In this document: positions 53,239 to 61,466 of the stretch, piece after piece
How the letters are laid out: each line of letters starts with the position of its first letter
Position numbering within the stretch: position 1 is the first letter of the stretch
Assembly (NCBI GenBank): GCA_017466345.1
Contig: JAFTUI010000023.1
Location: 1 to 64,000, forward strand
Source: Tidjanibacter sp.
GTDB lineage: Bacteria; Bacteroidota; Bacteroidia; Bacteroidales; Rikenellaceae
Direction of reading: 5' to 3'
Length of the DNA: 64,000 nt
Notes under the pieces: model-generated
Seen by the model: the letters and a program-made list of their open reading frames with translations, nothing else
Databases searched by the model: none
Told to the model about the DNA's origin: nothing
Made by a program: the position numbers and the translations under genes

Positions 53239-53903
53239 AACAACAAATCATAACTATCGAAAATCTCCACAAACACTACGGCTCCTTCGAGGTGCTCAGG
53301 GGTGTGTCACTCTCTATCGCCGAGGGCGAGGTTGTGGCTATTGTGGGACCAAGCGGTGCTGGTAAGACCACCCTGCTGCACGTTATGGGCGCACTCTCGG
53401 AGTTCGATGGCGGCTCAGTAGTGGTCGATGGCGTGGATGTGGGCTCTCTTACGGGCGATGCAGCAGCCGACTTCCGCTCGCAGAAGGTGGGCTTGGTCTT
53501 CCAATTTCACCACCTGCTACCCGAATTTACCGCCTTGGAGAATGTATGCCTACCAGCCTATATTGCAGGGCGCGACAAGGCAGAGGTCTTGCAGAGGGCG
53601 AAAGAGTTGCTCGCCATTGTGGGGCTCTCGGAACGCACGGAGCACAAACCCGCCGAGCTATCGGGTGGCGAGCAGCAACGTGTGGCTATTGCTCGTGCGC
53701 TTATCAACTCGCCCCGCATACTACTTGCCGACGAGCCTTCGGGCAACCTCGACACGACTAACCGCAACGAGATTCACAACCTCTTCTTCGAGTTGAGAGA
53801 AAAGTTGGGACTTACGGTGGTGGTAGTCACCCACGATGACTCGCTCGCCGAGATGAGCGACAGAAAACTAACCATAGTGGATGGAGAATTGACGAAAAAA
53901 TGA
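53235..53903 (+). CDS. LolD/MacB-type ABC transporter ATPase
   Basis: The start ATG 53235 gives 222 residues. Walker A is [13 protein letters not shown], the signature [15 protein letters not shown] and Walker [13 protein letters not shown]. It is of the LolCDE/MacB/FtsE class, acting with a MacB-type permease not in this window. LolD, in lipoprotein release, is likely. The last codons (ELTKK) lie inside the 96-bp inverted-repeat copy. Confidence 0.88.
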   Translation: MKQQIITIENLHKHYGSFEVLRGVSLSIAEGEVVAIVGPSGAGKTTLLHVMGALSEFDGGSVVVDGVDVGSLTGDAAADFRSQKVGLVFQFHHLLPEFTALENVCLPAYIAGRDKAEVLQRAKELLAIVGLSERTEHKPAELSGGEQQRVAIARALINSPRILLADEPSGNLDTTNRNEIHNLFFELREKLGLTVVVVTHDDSLAEMSDRKLTIVDGELTKK

Positions 53904-53978
53904 TTTTTTCGTCTAAAATGCTCACGCTCGGCATATAAAACAAGTTTTCTCTGCCCTCGCTTAATCGCATTTGCGAGA
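53884..53978. repeat. 96-bp inverted repeat, left copy
   Basis: This stretch is repeated as its reverse complement at 55819-55914 with only about four differences. It contains a GAAAAAA/TTTTTTC palindrome and a CTCGC...GCGAG hairpin. It begins inside the 3' end of the lolD-like gene. The two copies bracket the TIGR02757 and trmN6 genes. Confidence 0.9.
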
Positions 53979-54001
53979 GTTGAGAGTTTTCCGAAGTAAT
54001 T

Positions 54002-54020
54002 TTGAATTTTGAATTTTGAA
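54002..54020. repeat. TTTTGAA tandem tract supplying a start codon
   Basis: Three TTTTGAA-type units end in the TTG that starts the next gene. The complementary tract (TTCAAAA units) lies at 54783-54812, right after that gene. Confidence 0.7.
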
Positions 54021-54780
54021 CCCTGAATTAAAAGAGCTGCTCGAAGAGTTGTGGCTACGCTACGACAATCCCGATTTTATCGAGCCCGACCCCATATCCA
54101 TACCCCACTCGTTCTCTTCGCAAAAGGATTGCGAGGTGAGTGGCTTTTTGGCTGCCACCATCGCGTGGGGCAACCGCAAGGCAATAGTCAAGAGTGCCAA
54201 TCGTATGATGGACTACTTGGACCGCCGCCCCTACGATTTTATCGTGGGTGCATCGGAGGGCGAGATGGAGGCACTGAGGGGTTACGTTCACCGCACCTTC
54301 AATGGCGAGGACCTGGTGTGCTTTGTGGAGGCTCTGAGGCGCATCTGTCGCACCTATGGCTCGCTTGGCGAGTGGTTTGAGGGTGCTTGGGAGCGCACGG
54401 GCGATATGCGCAAGGTGCTTGCTGAGTTCCGCCACGAGTTTTTCGACTTCCCACACCCCCTAAGGAGCGAGAAACACCTCTCGTCAATCGCCAAAGGGGC
54501 GGCTTGCAAAAGGCTCAATATGTACCTCAGGTGGATGGTGCGCCAAGACTCTCACGGGGTTGATTTTGGCTTTTGGAAACGTATTCCCGCCTCGGCACTC
54601 TACCTGCCTTTGGACCTCCATTCGGGCAACATCTCGCGCGAATTGGGCATCCTCACACGCCGTCAGAACGACTGGAAGGCTGTGGAGGAGGTAATGACGC
54701 ACCTCAGGGAGGCAGACCCCACCGACCCCGTAAAGTACGACTACGCACTCTTTGGCGTGGGCATAAACAAAGGGTTGTAA
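54016..54780 (+). CDS. TIGR02757/DUF2400-family protein
   Basis: This 254-residue protein has the whole family pattern: LLEELWLRYDNPDFIEPDPISIPHSFS at the N terminus, then DCEVSGFLAATIAWGNRKAIVKSANRMMDYLD, KGAACKRLNMYLRWMVRQDSHGVDFGFWK and PLDLHSGNISRELGIL. Only a TTG can start it at the expected place, and that TTG is part of a tandem repeat (54002-54020). The biochemical role is unknown; part of the sequence recalls HhH-GPD glycosylases. Confidence 0.85.
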   Translation: MNPELKELLEELWLRYDNPDFIEPDPISIPHSFSSQKDCEVSGFLAATIAWGNRKAIVKSANRMMDYLDRRPYDFIVGASEGEMEALRGYVHRTFNGEDLVCFVEALRRICRTYGSLGEWFEGAWERTGDMRKVLAEFRHEFFDFPHPLRSEKHLSSIAKGAACKRLNMYLRWMVRQDSHGVDFGFWKRIPASALYLPLDLHSGNISRELGILTRRQNDWKAVEEVMTHLREADPTDPVKYDYALFGVGINKGL

Positions 54781-54782
54781 AT

Positions 54783-54890
54783 GCAAAATTCAAAATTCAA
54801 AATTCAAAATTGATAATTCCCATATCTCTCATAACTCCCATTTTCCCCATTAGCCTTAGGACTATTGACGTTAGACGTTAGACGTTAGAC
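54783..54890 (+). repeat. TTCAAAA tract and composite 9-bp/7-bp repeat, copy 4
   Basis: TTCAAAA-type units (54783-54812) are followed by irregular TCCCATATC-like 9-mers, the core TTAGGACTATTGAC (54856-54869) and three GTTAGAC heptads, ending 11 bases before the trmN6 ATG. Confidence 0.8.
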
Positions 54891-54901
54891 AAGAAAAGAA
54901 T

Positions 54902-55615
54902 ATGTCACGCGACTTTACATTCAAGAGATTTTCCGTCAGCCAGATGCGCTCGGCGATGAAGGTAGGCACCGATGGGGTGCTGCTGGGGGCGTGGGCACGC
55001 ATTTCGCCCGAACACAGGCGCATACTCGATGTGGGTACGGGAACGGGGCTTATTGCACTTATGGCGGCACAGCGCACCGAGGCGTGGGGTGCCGAGGTGG
55101 TGGCTGTGGAGATAGACGCCCCGAGTGCCGAGGACGCAAGGGAGAACTTCTCACGCTCCGAGTGGGCTGAGAGGTTGTCGCTTGTGGAGTGTGCTGTGCA
55201 GGAGTTCTGCCCCGATGAGAAGTTCGATCATATAATCTCCAACCCGCCCTACTTTGTGGATTCGCTACTATCGCCCGATGCCTCGCGCACTGCGGCACGA
55301 CATACCACCTCGCTCAGTTTTGATGAGTTGGCTCGCTCGGCGGCACGGCTGCTAAACCCTAAGGGGGCACTGAGCCTTGTATTACCCTACGATGCGGTGG
55401 GCGATATTACTCTTGCGGCTGCTCGTGCAGGACTGTTCCTTGTACGCAGAGAGGATGTTAGGAGCAAACAAACCTCTGCCCCCTTGCGCTCACTCTTGGA
55501 GTTCGGCTTCGAGCCACGCCCCACAGAGCGCACCGCCCTTACGATACATATCAGCGGTGGCGACTACTCCGAGGAGTACCGCACCCTCACAAAGGATTTC
55601 TATCTAAAATTTTAG
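54902..55615 (+). CDS. trmN6: tRNA1(Val) adenine-37 N6-methyltransferase
   Basis: This 237-residue protein starts FTFKRFSVSQMRSAMKVGTDGVLLGAW, a pattern typical of TrmN6, then ILDVGTGTGLIALM (SAM motif), VVAVEIDAPS and the N6-adenine motif ISNPPYFVDSL. It methylates A37 of tRNA-Val. It ends in a strong palindromic terminator. Confidence 0.93.
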   Translation: MSRDFTFKRFSVSQMRSAMKVGTDGVLLGAWARISPEHRRILDVGTGTGLIALMAAQRTEAWGAEVVAVEIDAPSAEDARENFSRSEWAERLSLVECAVQEFCPDEKFDHIISNPPYFVDSLLSPDASRTAARHTTSLSFDELARSAARLLNPKGALSLVLPYDAVGDITLAAARAGLFLVRREDVRSKQTSAPLRSLLEFGFEPRPTERTALTIHISGGDYSEEYRTLTKDFYLKF

Positions 55616-55650
55616 AGAGTGTTTGAAATTCAAACACTCTCTAAAATTTT
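55606..55650. terminator. Terminator of trmN6
   Basis: A 22-bp nearly perfect palindrome centred at 55628 includes the stop codon and ends in AAAATTTT. Confidence 0.85.
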
Positions 55651-55659
55651 AGGTCAAAC

Positions 55660-55725
55660 GTCTAACGTCAATAGTCCTAAGGCTTATAAGGATTATAAGA
55701 CTTATAGGACTTATGGGAGTGATGA
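55660..55725 (-). repeat. Composite 9-bp/7-bp repeat, copy 5, inverted
   Basis: On the minus strand, CTTATAAG-type 9-mers (55681-55725) lead to TTAGGACTATTGAC and a single GTTAGAC (55660-55680). Order is the same as in the other copies, only inverted. From 55726 to 55818 there is a CGGGTAT/ATACCCG hairpin (about 55764-55786) and CAATTTT units; no gene. Confidence 0.8.
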
Positions 55726-55818
55726 GATATTTATCTCATTTATCCCATCCGCTCAAACCTCACGGGTATCTTTTTTAATACCCGAGAGTAGGTGGGCTTT
55801 CAATTTTCAATTTTCAAT

Positions 55819-55914
55819 TCTCGCAAATGCGATTAAGCGAGGGCAGAGAGAACTTGTTTTCTATGCCGAGCGTGAGCATTTTAGACGAAAAAATCATTTT
55901 TTTCGTCAATTCTC
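55819..55914. repeat. 96-bp inverted repeat, right copy
   Basis: It is the reverse complement of 53884-53978. It abuts the 3' end of the minus-strand phosphoesterase gene, just as the left copy abuts the lolD-like 3' end. Confidence 0.9.
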
Positions 55915-55919
55915 AATTC

Positions 55920-56414
55920 TCAATGCCTCTGTCGTTCCCAGACTTCGAGGTCTTTGGGGGTGCCGTCTTCGAGGGTAAAGCGCACAGCAGTGCGCACCGA
56001 GTGGAAGCCATTGCAGCCCGCCGCTCCGGGGTTGATGTTGAGCACCCCAAGACGTTTGTCGTAGCCCACACGCAGTATATGGCTATGACCGCAGACAAAA
56101 ATCGTGGGGCGCAAGGAGCAAATCTTGGCATACACCTCGCGCACATAGCGACCGCCATAGAAGCCTATATGTGTCATAAGGATGCGGGCACCCTCCCGCT
56201 CGAAGCACTGCCATTCGGGATAGGTAAGCCTCATTCGGTAGTCGTCAATGTTTCCATAGACCGCCACCACACTCTTGCCGAGCGAGCGCAAAGCCTCGGC
56301 GCACTCCTCACTACCAATATCGCCCGCACACCACACCTCATCGACCTCCGAGAGAAACTCCCTCAGCGGCGCATCCAAAGTGCCGTGCAGGTCGGATATG
56401 ATTCCTATACGCAA
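55920..56414 (-). CDS. YfcE/MJ0936-type metallophosphoesterase
   Basis: This 164-residue protein has the complete small-calcineurin motif set: IGIISDLHGT, CAGDIGSEE, VYGNIDDY, LMTHIGFYGG and VCGHSHILRV. It should be a phosphodiesterase of unknown physiological target. It is last in a unit with DUF3127 and AlkA-Ogt; the stop is formed at the edge of repeat sequence. Confidence 0.88.
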   Translation of the reverse strand: MRIGIISDLHGTLDAPLREFLSEVDEVWCAGDIGSEECAEALRSLGKSVVAVYGNIDDYRMRLTYPEWQCFEREGARILMTHIGFYGGRYVREVYAKICSLRPTIFVCGHSHILRVGYDKRLGVLNINPGAAGCNGFHSVRTAVRFTLEDGTPKDLEVWERQRH

Positions 56415-56432
56415 AATTTTGAACTCAAAAAT

Positions 56433-56792
56433 TTAGAAAGGCATATCATCTATGGGCATACCCGAGTACGAGGGTTCCTCGGTGGGCATAGGGGGCATAT
56501 CGGCTATGGGAGCGGGAGCCTCAGGCTGTTTGCGGGCGAGTTTCCAAGCCCTCGCTTCGGTGTACCATCTGCCATTATACTCCCTCGATTCGAGGTTGAT
56601 AGCAACCTCAACTTGTTCGCCAGGGGTGAGTGCCGCAGCCTCCTGAGCCTTATCGCCCCAAAAACCTACGCACAACTTGCGGTTGAACTCATCGGGCAAC
56701 TCAAAAACCACCTCCTGTTTTGTCCACTCTCCACGAGCACTTGTGCCCTTAACTACGGGCAACACTTTGTAAACTAATCCAACAAATTCCAT
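56433..56792 (-). CDS. DUF3127 protein
   Basis: From ATG 56792 the protein is 119 residues. MEFVGLVYKVLPVVKGTSARGEWTKQEVVFELPDEF is the DUF3127 N terminus, with an OB-like fold (CVGFWGDKAQEA, VEVAINLESREYNGRWYTEARAWKL) and a Pro/Met-rich acidic tail ending DDMPF, like single-strand DNA-binding proteins. A nucleic-acid role is inferred from fold and tail only. Confidence 0.85.
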   Translation of the reverse strand: MEFVGLVYKVLPVVKGTSARGEWTKQEVVFELPDEFNRKLCVGFWGDKAQEAAALTPGEQVEVAINLESREYNGRWYTEARAWKLARKQPEAPAPIADMPPMPTEEPSYSGMPIDDMPF

Positions 56793-56811
56793 CTCTCTAT
56801 TTTTGTGTTTA

Positions 56812-57966
56812 TTATTTAATAACTTTCTGTTTTTCCATTCCCACGAGCGATAGTTTCTTCTCCACGCCTGCGTTGTAGTTGCCCAGTGTGCCATCGGCGT
56901 GGATTACTCTATGGCAGGGAATGACTATCGCCACAGGGTTGGCACTCACAGCATTACCTACCGAGCGGTACGCCTTCGTATAGCCCGTAGCGGCAGCAAT
57001 GTCGGCATAGGACACTGTGATGCCACTTGGCACCCTCAGCACCTCGCGCCACACCTTACGCTCGAAGGGCGTACCCTCCAAGTAGAGCGTCAGTGAGCTC
57101 TCGCCCTTGCCCTCAATAATTTTTACCATAGCCTTATGCGAGGCCTCTACGCGCTCCTCCAAGCGGGCTCCACGCATCTCGGCACGCAGTTCGTCCAAAA
57201 CCTCCTCCCTCTCGTCAGCAAACGCCACACGACACACACCCTTAGCACTCGAAGCAATGAGCAACTCGCCATAGGAGGTCTTGTGGAATGAGTAGCATAT
57301 CCTCTTGTCCTTCATACGCTGGAAGCCAAACGGACGGATGGTTATCTCGGTCTGTCGGCGAGGTAGAGAATTGCCGTATGCCCACAGGTAGAGCGAAGCC
57401 ACCGAGCAGTAGGGCGAAAAGAGTTTGCGGTAGTGCTCCATACGCTTGGGCGTTAGTTTGCGCTCGCCATAGAGGGTGGCGATGGCACGCCTCAGTATGA
57501 GGTCGCCCGAAGAGAGGATGTTCTCCCTGCCAAGCGAGAACATCAGGAGCATTTCGGCACTCCACACCCCCACTCCATCGAGTTGTATGAGTTTGCGAAT
57601 AGCCTGCTTGTCGCTGAGACTACGGAGTTTATCTTCGCTAAACTCGCCATCGGCAAACCTCTCGGCGGCACCGACAATCCAGCGAGCCTTGCGAAGGGGT
57701 AGTCCCACACTTTGCAGTCCCTCCTCGCCCAGCGCAACAATAGCCTCAGGTGTAACCTCTCCCGCACTCCTCACAATGCGTTCATAGGTGCGCTCAGCAA
57801 CCGAGGTGGCAATCTGCTGGCTTACGATATTTCTCACGAGTGTAGGAAAGAGTGGCAAATCGGTTTGGCGCTCGATATAGCCAAAACGCTCCACGAGTTG
57901 AGCCATACGCTGGTCGGCAGCAGCCAAATGCTGCACTTTGTCGATAAATGGAAATAGTGAGTTCAT
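56812..57966 (-). CDS. AlkA-like DNA glycosylase fused to O6-methylguanine methyltransferase
   Basis: From ATG 57966 the protein is 384 residues. Residues 1 to about 205 form an HhH-GPD 3-methyladenine glycosylase (NIVSQQIATSVAERTYERI, IQLDGVGVWSAEMLLMF, SSGDLILRRAI with catalytic Asp). From about 220 on it is an Ogt/MGMT domain (SYADIAAATGYTKAYRSVGNAVSANPVAIVIPCHRVI) with the acceptor Cys in PCHRV. Both alkylation-repair activities should thus be in one polypeptide. It shares a palindromic divergent promoter with the M23 gene. Confidence 0.93.
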   Translation of the reverse strand: MNSLFPFIDKVQHLAAADQRMAQLVERFGYIERQTDLPLFPTLVRNIVSQQIATSVAERTYERIVRSAGEVTPEAIVALGEEGLQSVGLPLRKARWIVGAAERFADGEFSEDKLRSLSDKQAIRKLIQLDGVGVWSAEMLLMFSLGRENILSSGDLILRRAIATLYGERKLTPKRMEHYRKLFSPYCSVASLYLWAYGNSLPRRQTEITIRPFGFQRMKDKRICYSFHKTSYGELLIASSAKGVCRVAFADEREEVLDELRAEMRGARLEERVEASHKAMVKIIEGKGESSLTLYLEGTPFERKVWREVLRVPSGITVSYADIAAATGYTKAYRSVGNAVSANPVAIVIPCHRVIHADGTLGNYNAGVEKKLSLVGMEKQKVIK

Positions 57967-57990
57967 AGCCCCAAGCGAGTTAGTTACCAC

Positions 57991-58041
57991 ACAAAGGTAG
58001 TAATTTTCGGTTGAAATTCAATCGAAAATTACTACCTTTGT
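57991..58041. promoter_or_regulatory. 51-bp palindromic divergent promoter
   Basis: The minus box CAAAGGTA (57992-57999) and plus box TACCTTTG (58033-58040) lie in 19-bp perfect inverted arms. The central TTGAAATTCAA (58011-58021) supplies the -33 TTG of both directions, each 19 bases from its -7 box. Only one of 25 pairs is mismatched (58010/58022). Confidence 0.75.
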
Positions 58042-58067
58042 TGAGTTATTAGAAACCTTAGCAAAGA

Positions 58068-58928
58068 ATGGCAAACGGAAACATTAGATATATGCTCCGA
58101 AACCTCGGCAAACGTCATCGCATAAGCATTACGGACGAGGCTGGCAAAGAGGTGTGGTACTCCTATTCGACTGCCTTGCGTGCAGTGCTCTATGGCTTGT
58201 TGGTGGCTTTGGTGCTCTTCGTGGCTTCGCTCTTAGTGGCAGCCTACACCAAAGTGCTCGACATTGTCCCTGGCTATGATGGTATAACCTCGCGCGAGAA
58301 GATGATCGAGAACATTATACGCCTCGACTCGCTCGAAAGGGAACTTGGCTATATGCAGGTCTATGCCGAAAATGTAGCTCAGATTATGGAGGGACGCTCG
58401 CCCGTTGTGAGGGCTCTTGCACCCACCTCAGAGGAGAAGATTACCTCCAACAAAGAGGTCATCGCTCCCTCCTCGCTCGACTCCTTGCTAAGGGCTGAGT
58501 TGGAGGGCACAGGGCGTTATGGGCTCAACACTCGCCCCGAACGTCAGAAGATTACCAATGCCGAGATTTTGCGCCCCGTAGAGGCTCAGGTGGTGGAGCA
58601 CTTCTCGCCCGCATCGGGTCGCTATGGTACAAGGCTCGCTGTGGAGAATATCCAGCAGGTGTGCGCTGTGCAGGATGGTACGGTGGTACTCACAACCCTC
58701 GAACCCGAGGGCTACACCATCCAAATTCAGCACTCCTCCAACTTCCTCTCCACCTATCGCGGACTCGGACAAGCCCACAAGCAGCAGGGCGAGCGTGTGG
58801 AGGCTGGCGAGGCTATCGGCTCAACGTGGATGGAGGAGAGTGGCGACTCGCAAGCCACAGCAGAGATGGAAATACAGTTTTGGTTTGACGGCAATGCCGT
58901 AGACCCCGAAAATTATATCAGGTTTTAG
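58068..58928 (+). CDS. M23-like (LytM) membrane protein without catalytic residues
   Basis: This 286-residue protein has a short cytoplasmic start, one membrane helix (about 38-62, VLYGLLVALVLFVASLLVAA), a coiled stretch, and an M23 domain (about 170-286). In active M23 enzymes the zinc ligands lie in HxGxD and HxH; here these positions read GRYGTRLA and MEIQFWF, so His, Asp and both His are missing, though the fold pattern (AVQDGTVVLT, GYTIQIQHSS, VEAGEAIG, DPENYIRF) remains. It may regulate a true peptidoglycan hydrolase, as EnvC/NlpD do. It is 8 bases before dxr. Confidence 0.85.
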   Translation: MANGNIRYMLRNLGKRHRISITDEAGKEVWYSYSTALRAVLYGLLVALVLFVASLLVAAYTKVLDIVPGYDGITSREKMIENIIRLDSLERELGYMQVYAENVAQIMEGRSPVVRALAPTSEEKITSNKEVIAPSSLDSLLRAELEGTGRYGLNTRPERQKITNAEILRPVEAQVVEHFSPASGRYGTRLAVENIQQVCAVQDGTVVLTTLEPEGYTIQIQHSSNFLSTYRGLGQAHKQQGERVEAGEAIGSTWMEESGDSQATAEMEIQFWFDGNAVDPENYIRF

Positions 58929-58936
58929 GTTACACT

Positions 58937-60094
58937 ATGATTAGAAAACAAAGACTCGCACTACTCGGTTCTACGGGCTCCATAGGCACACAAACGCTCG
59001 ACATTGTGCGCCGCCGCCCCGAAGAGTTCGAGATTACAACCCTCACTGCGGGTTCCCGTTGGGAGAAACTCGTGGAGCAGGCACTCGAATTCAAGCCCGA
59101 CAGCGTGGTTATTGCCAATGAGAAACACTATAAGGCTGTAAGCGAAGCTCTTGCTTCGGAACCCATAAAGGTCTATGCAGGTAGCGATGCTCTCTCGCAG
59201 GTTGTTGCAGGTGGCGAGGTTGATACGGTTGTCAATGCCCTTGTGGGCTATGCGGGTATGTTGCCTTCGATAGCGGCAGTGAGGGCTTCCAAACGACTTG
59301 CGCTTGCCAACAAGGAGAGCCTTGTGGTGGCTGGCGAGCATATTATGCGCGAGGCGGCAGAGCGCAATGTACCCATCCTCCCCATCGACTCCGAGCACTC
59401 GGCAATCTTCCAATGCTTGGTGGGCGAAACCTCGCCCGTAAGGCGTGTTATCATCACCGCAAGTGGCGGACCATTCCTGCGTACTCCTGCCGAGAGGTTG
59501 GCAGACGTGACCGTTGAACAGGCTCTTGCCCACCCCAATTGGTCTATGGGCGCAAAGATTACCATCGACTCCTCAACTTTGGTCAACAAGGGTTTTGAGG
59601 TTATTGAGGCTAAGTGGCTCTTTGGCTTAAAGCCCGAGCAGATAGACGTTTTGGTTCATCCACAGAGCATTGTACACTCAATGGTGGAGTTCGATGACGG
59701 AGCCATCAAGGCGCAACTCGGCACCCCCGATATGCACCTACCCATTCAGTACGCTCTGCGTTTCCCCGAGCGTGGCGAGTTGGGCGAGGATAGGCTCTCC
59801 TTCGAGAAATTGGCAACGCTCACCTTCGAAAAACCCGACTTGGTGCGCTTTCCTCTCTTGCAGACCGCCTACGACTGCCTTCGCAAGGGTGGAAATAGTT
59901 GTTGCGTGATGAACGGCGCAAATGAGGTGGCTGTGGCTGCATTTTTACGCGGCGAGATAAAATATACCGACATTCAGCGCGTTATTATAGGGACTCTCGA
60001 AAGGGCGCAATTCGTTGCCGCTCCCTCGATTGAGGACTATGCAGCCTCCAACGAGGAGTCGCGCCGAATTGCCCACGAGATAATTCAAAATTGA
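58937..60094 (+). CDS. dxr: 1-deoxy-D-xylulose-5-phosphate reductoisomerase
   Basis: The 385-residue protein has LLGSTGSIGTQTLDIV (NADPH), NKESLVVAGEHI, PIDSEHSAIFQCL, ASGGPFLRT and HPNWSMGAKITIDSSTLVNKGFEVIEA, all DXR motifs. It makes MEP in isoprenoid synthesis. The last codons run into an AATTGAAA repeat. Confidence 0.97.
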   Translation: MIRKQRLALLGSTGSIGTQTLDIVRRRPEEFEITTLTAGSRWEKLVEQALEFKPDSVVIANEKHYKAVSEALASEPIKVYAGSDALSQVVAGGEVDTVVNALVGYAGMLPSIAAVRASKRLALANKESLVVAGEHIMREAAERNVPILPIDSEHSAIFQCLVGETSPVRRVIITASGGPFLRTPAERLADVTVEQALAHPNWSMGAKITIDSSTLVNKGFEVIEAKWLFGLKPEQIDVLVHPQSIVHSMVEFDDGAIKAQLGTPDMHLPIQYALRFPERGELGEDRLSFEKLATLTFEKPDLVRFPLLQTAYDCLRKGGNSCCVMNGANEVAVAAFLRGEIKYTDIQRVIIGTLERAQFVAAPSIEDYAASNEESRRIAHEIIQN

Positions 60095-60160
60095 AAATTG
60101 AAATTATTGCGCCGCAGGCGCACCATAACTCTCAATTCTCAACTCTTAACTCTCAATTCA
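60084..60160. repeat. AATTGAAA tracts and TGCGCC hairpin
   Basis: AATTGAAA-type units flank TGCGCC/GGCGCA (60108-60122), the same hairpin as at 35601-35615, followed by CAATTCT/CAACTCT units up to the rseP start. Confidence 0.7.
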
Positions 60161-60164
60161 GACT

Positions 60165-61466
60165 ATGGATGTAGTAATCAAGATATTGCAGTTCATCTGC
60201 TCGTTCACAATGCTGGTGTTGGTGCACGAGTTGGGACACCTGATGTTTGGTAAACTCTTTGGCGTGAGGGTCGAGGAGTTCCGCATATTCTTCGGCAAAC
60301 CTTGGATAAAGTGGCGCTGGGGCGAGACGGAGTACGGTATTGGTTGGTTGCCCTTTGGCGGCTACGCAAAACTTGCGGGTATGGTAGACGAGAGTATGGA
60401 CACCAAGAATCTCGCGAGCGAGCCTGAGCCCTGGGAGTTCCGCTCCAAACCAGCCTGGCAGAGGCTCATTATCATCCTGGGAGGTGTGATGATGAACGTA
60501 GTTATGGCTTTTGGCATCTATGTGGGCACGAGCCTTGCGTGGGGCGACAAATATATCTCCAACAGCGAAATGCCCTACGGCTATGTGTATAGCGACTACG
60601 CCAAGCAGTTGGGCTTCGAGGATGGCGACAAAATTATCTCCATCGGTGGCGAACCAATAGAGGACTATGCCAAAATATTCTCCGCGCTGCTCATTGAGAG
60701 CGACAAGACCACCATTGTGGAGCGCGATGGCGAGAAGGTAACCATCGAGATACCCGTGCAGAGTGTTATGGAACTCTCCGAGCAGACCGACTTCCTTGCA
60801 CCCCGAGTACCCTTCGAGGTGGCAAGCGTTGTGGAAAATATGGGTGCCGCAGCAGCAGACATAGAGGTTGGCGACAGAGTTATCGGTGTTGATGGCGAGC
60901 CTATGAGTTACTACGACCAGATAGCACCCGCACTTGCTGCCGCCAAGAGCGACTCGGTGATGCTTACCTTGCTGAGTGGTTGCTTGGCACGCGATGTTAT
61001 GGTGGCTGTCAATGCCGAGGGACAGATTGGTGTGGGACTCTCCTCGGAGAGTATTCCCGTCAAGACTCGCACCTACAACTTCTGGCAAGCCATACCTCGC
61101 GGTGGCGAGCGAGTTGTAGAGGAGATGGGCGACTATTGGAAACAGCTGAAAATGATTGTCCAGCCCAAGACAGAGATGTACAAGGCTCTGGGCGGTCCTA
61201 TCTCCATAGGCGGTATCTTCCCCAATGAGTGGAATTGGCAGAACTTCTGGAAGATTACGGCTCTGCTGTCGGTTATCTTGGCAGTTATGAACGTGCTGCC
61301 CATCCCCGCACTCGATGGTGGTCACGCACTGTTTATCCTCATTGAGATGATTACAGGTCGCCGCCCGAGCGACAAGGTCCTCATAGTTGCCCAAGCGATA
61401 GGTATGGGGCTGCTCTTCCTCTTGATGTTCTATGCGACTTTCAACGATATAGCAAGGTTATTCTAA
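60165..61466 (+). CDS. rseP: RIP site-2 metalloprotease RseP
   Basis: This 433-residue membrane protease has zinc motif VLVHELGHLMFGK in the first helix, a PDZ region (about 130-290; LGFEDGDKIISIGGEPIEDYAKI and a second copy VEVGDRVIGVDGEPM) and the C-terminal motif NVLPIPALDGGH. It cleaves membrane-bound anti-sigma factors or signal-peptide remnants. The dxr-rseP order is common in bacteria. Confidence 0.96.
   Translation: MDVVIKILQFICSFTMLVLVHELGHLMFGKLFGVRVEEFRIFFGKPWIKWRWGETEYGIGWLPFGGYAKLAGMVDESMDTKNLASEPEPWEFRSKPAWQRLIIILGGVMMNVVMAFGIYVGTSLAWGDKYISNSEMPYGYVYSDYAKQLGFEDGDKIISIGGEPIEDYAKIFSALLIESDKTTIVERDGEKVTIEIPVQSVMELSEQTDFLAPRVPFEVASVVENMGAAAADIEVGDRVIGVDGEPMSYYDQIAPALAAAKSDSVMLTLLSGCLARDVMVAVNAEGQIGVGLSSESIPVKTRTYNFWQAIPRGGERVVEEMGDYWKQLKMIVQPKTEMYKALGGPISIGGIFPNEWNWQNFWKITALLSVILAVMNVLPIPALDGGHALFILIEMITGRRPSDKVLIVAQAIGMGLLFLLMFYATFNDIARLF

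Noticed and set aside
53884-55914. A complete transposon or integron cassette between the inverted repeats
   Set aside because: No transposase or integrase inside, no target duplication visible, and both enclosed genes are ordinary chromosomal families.
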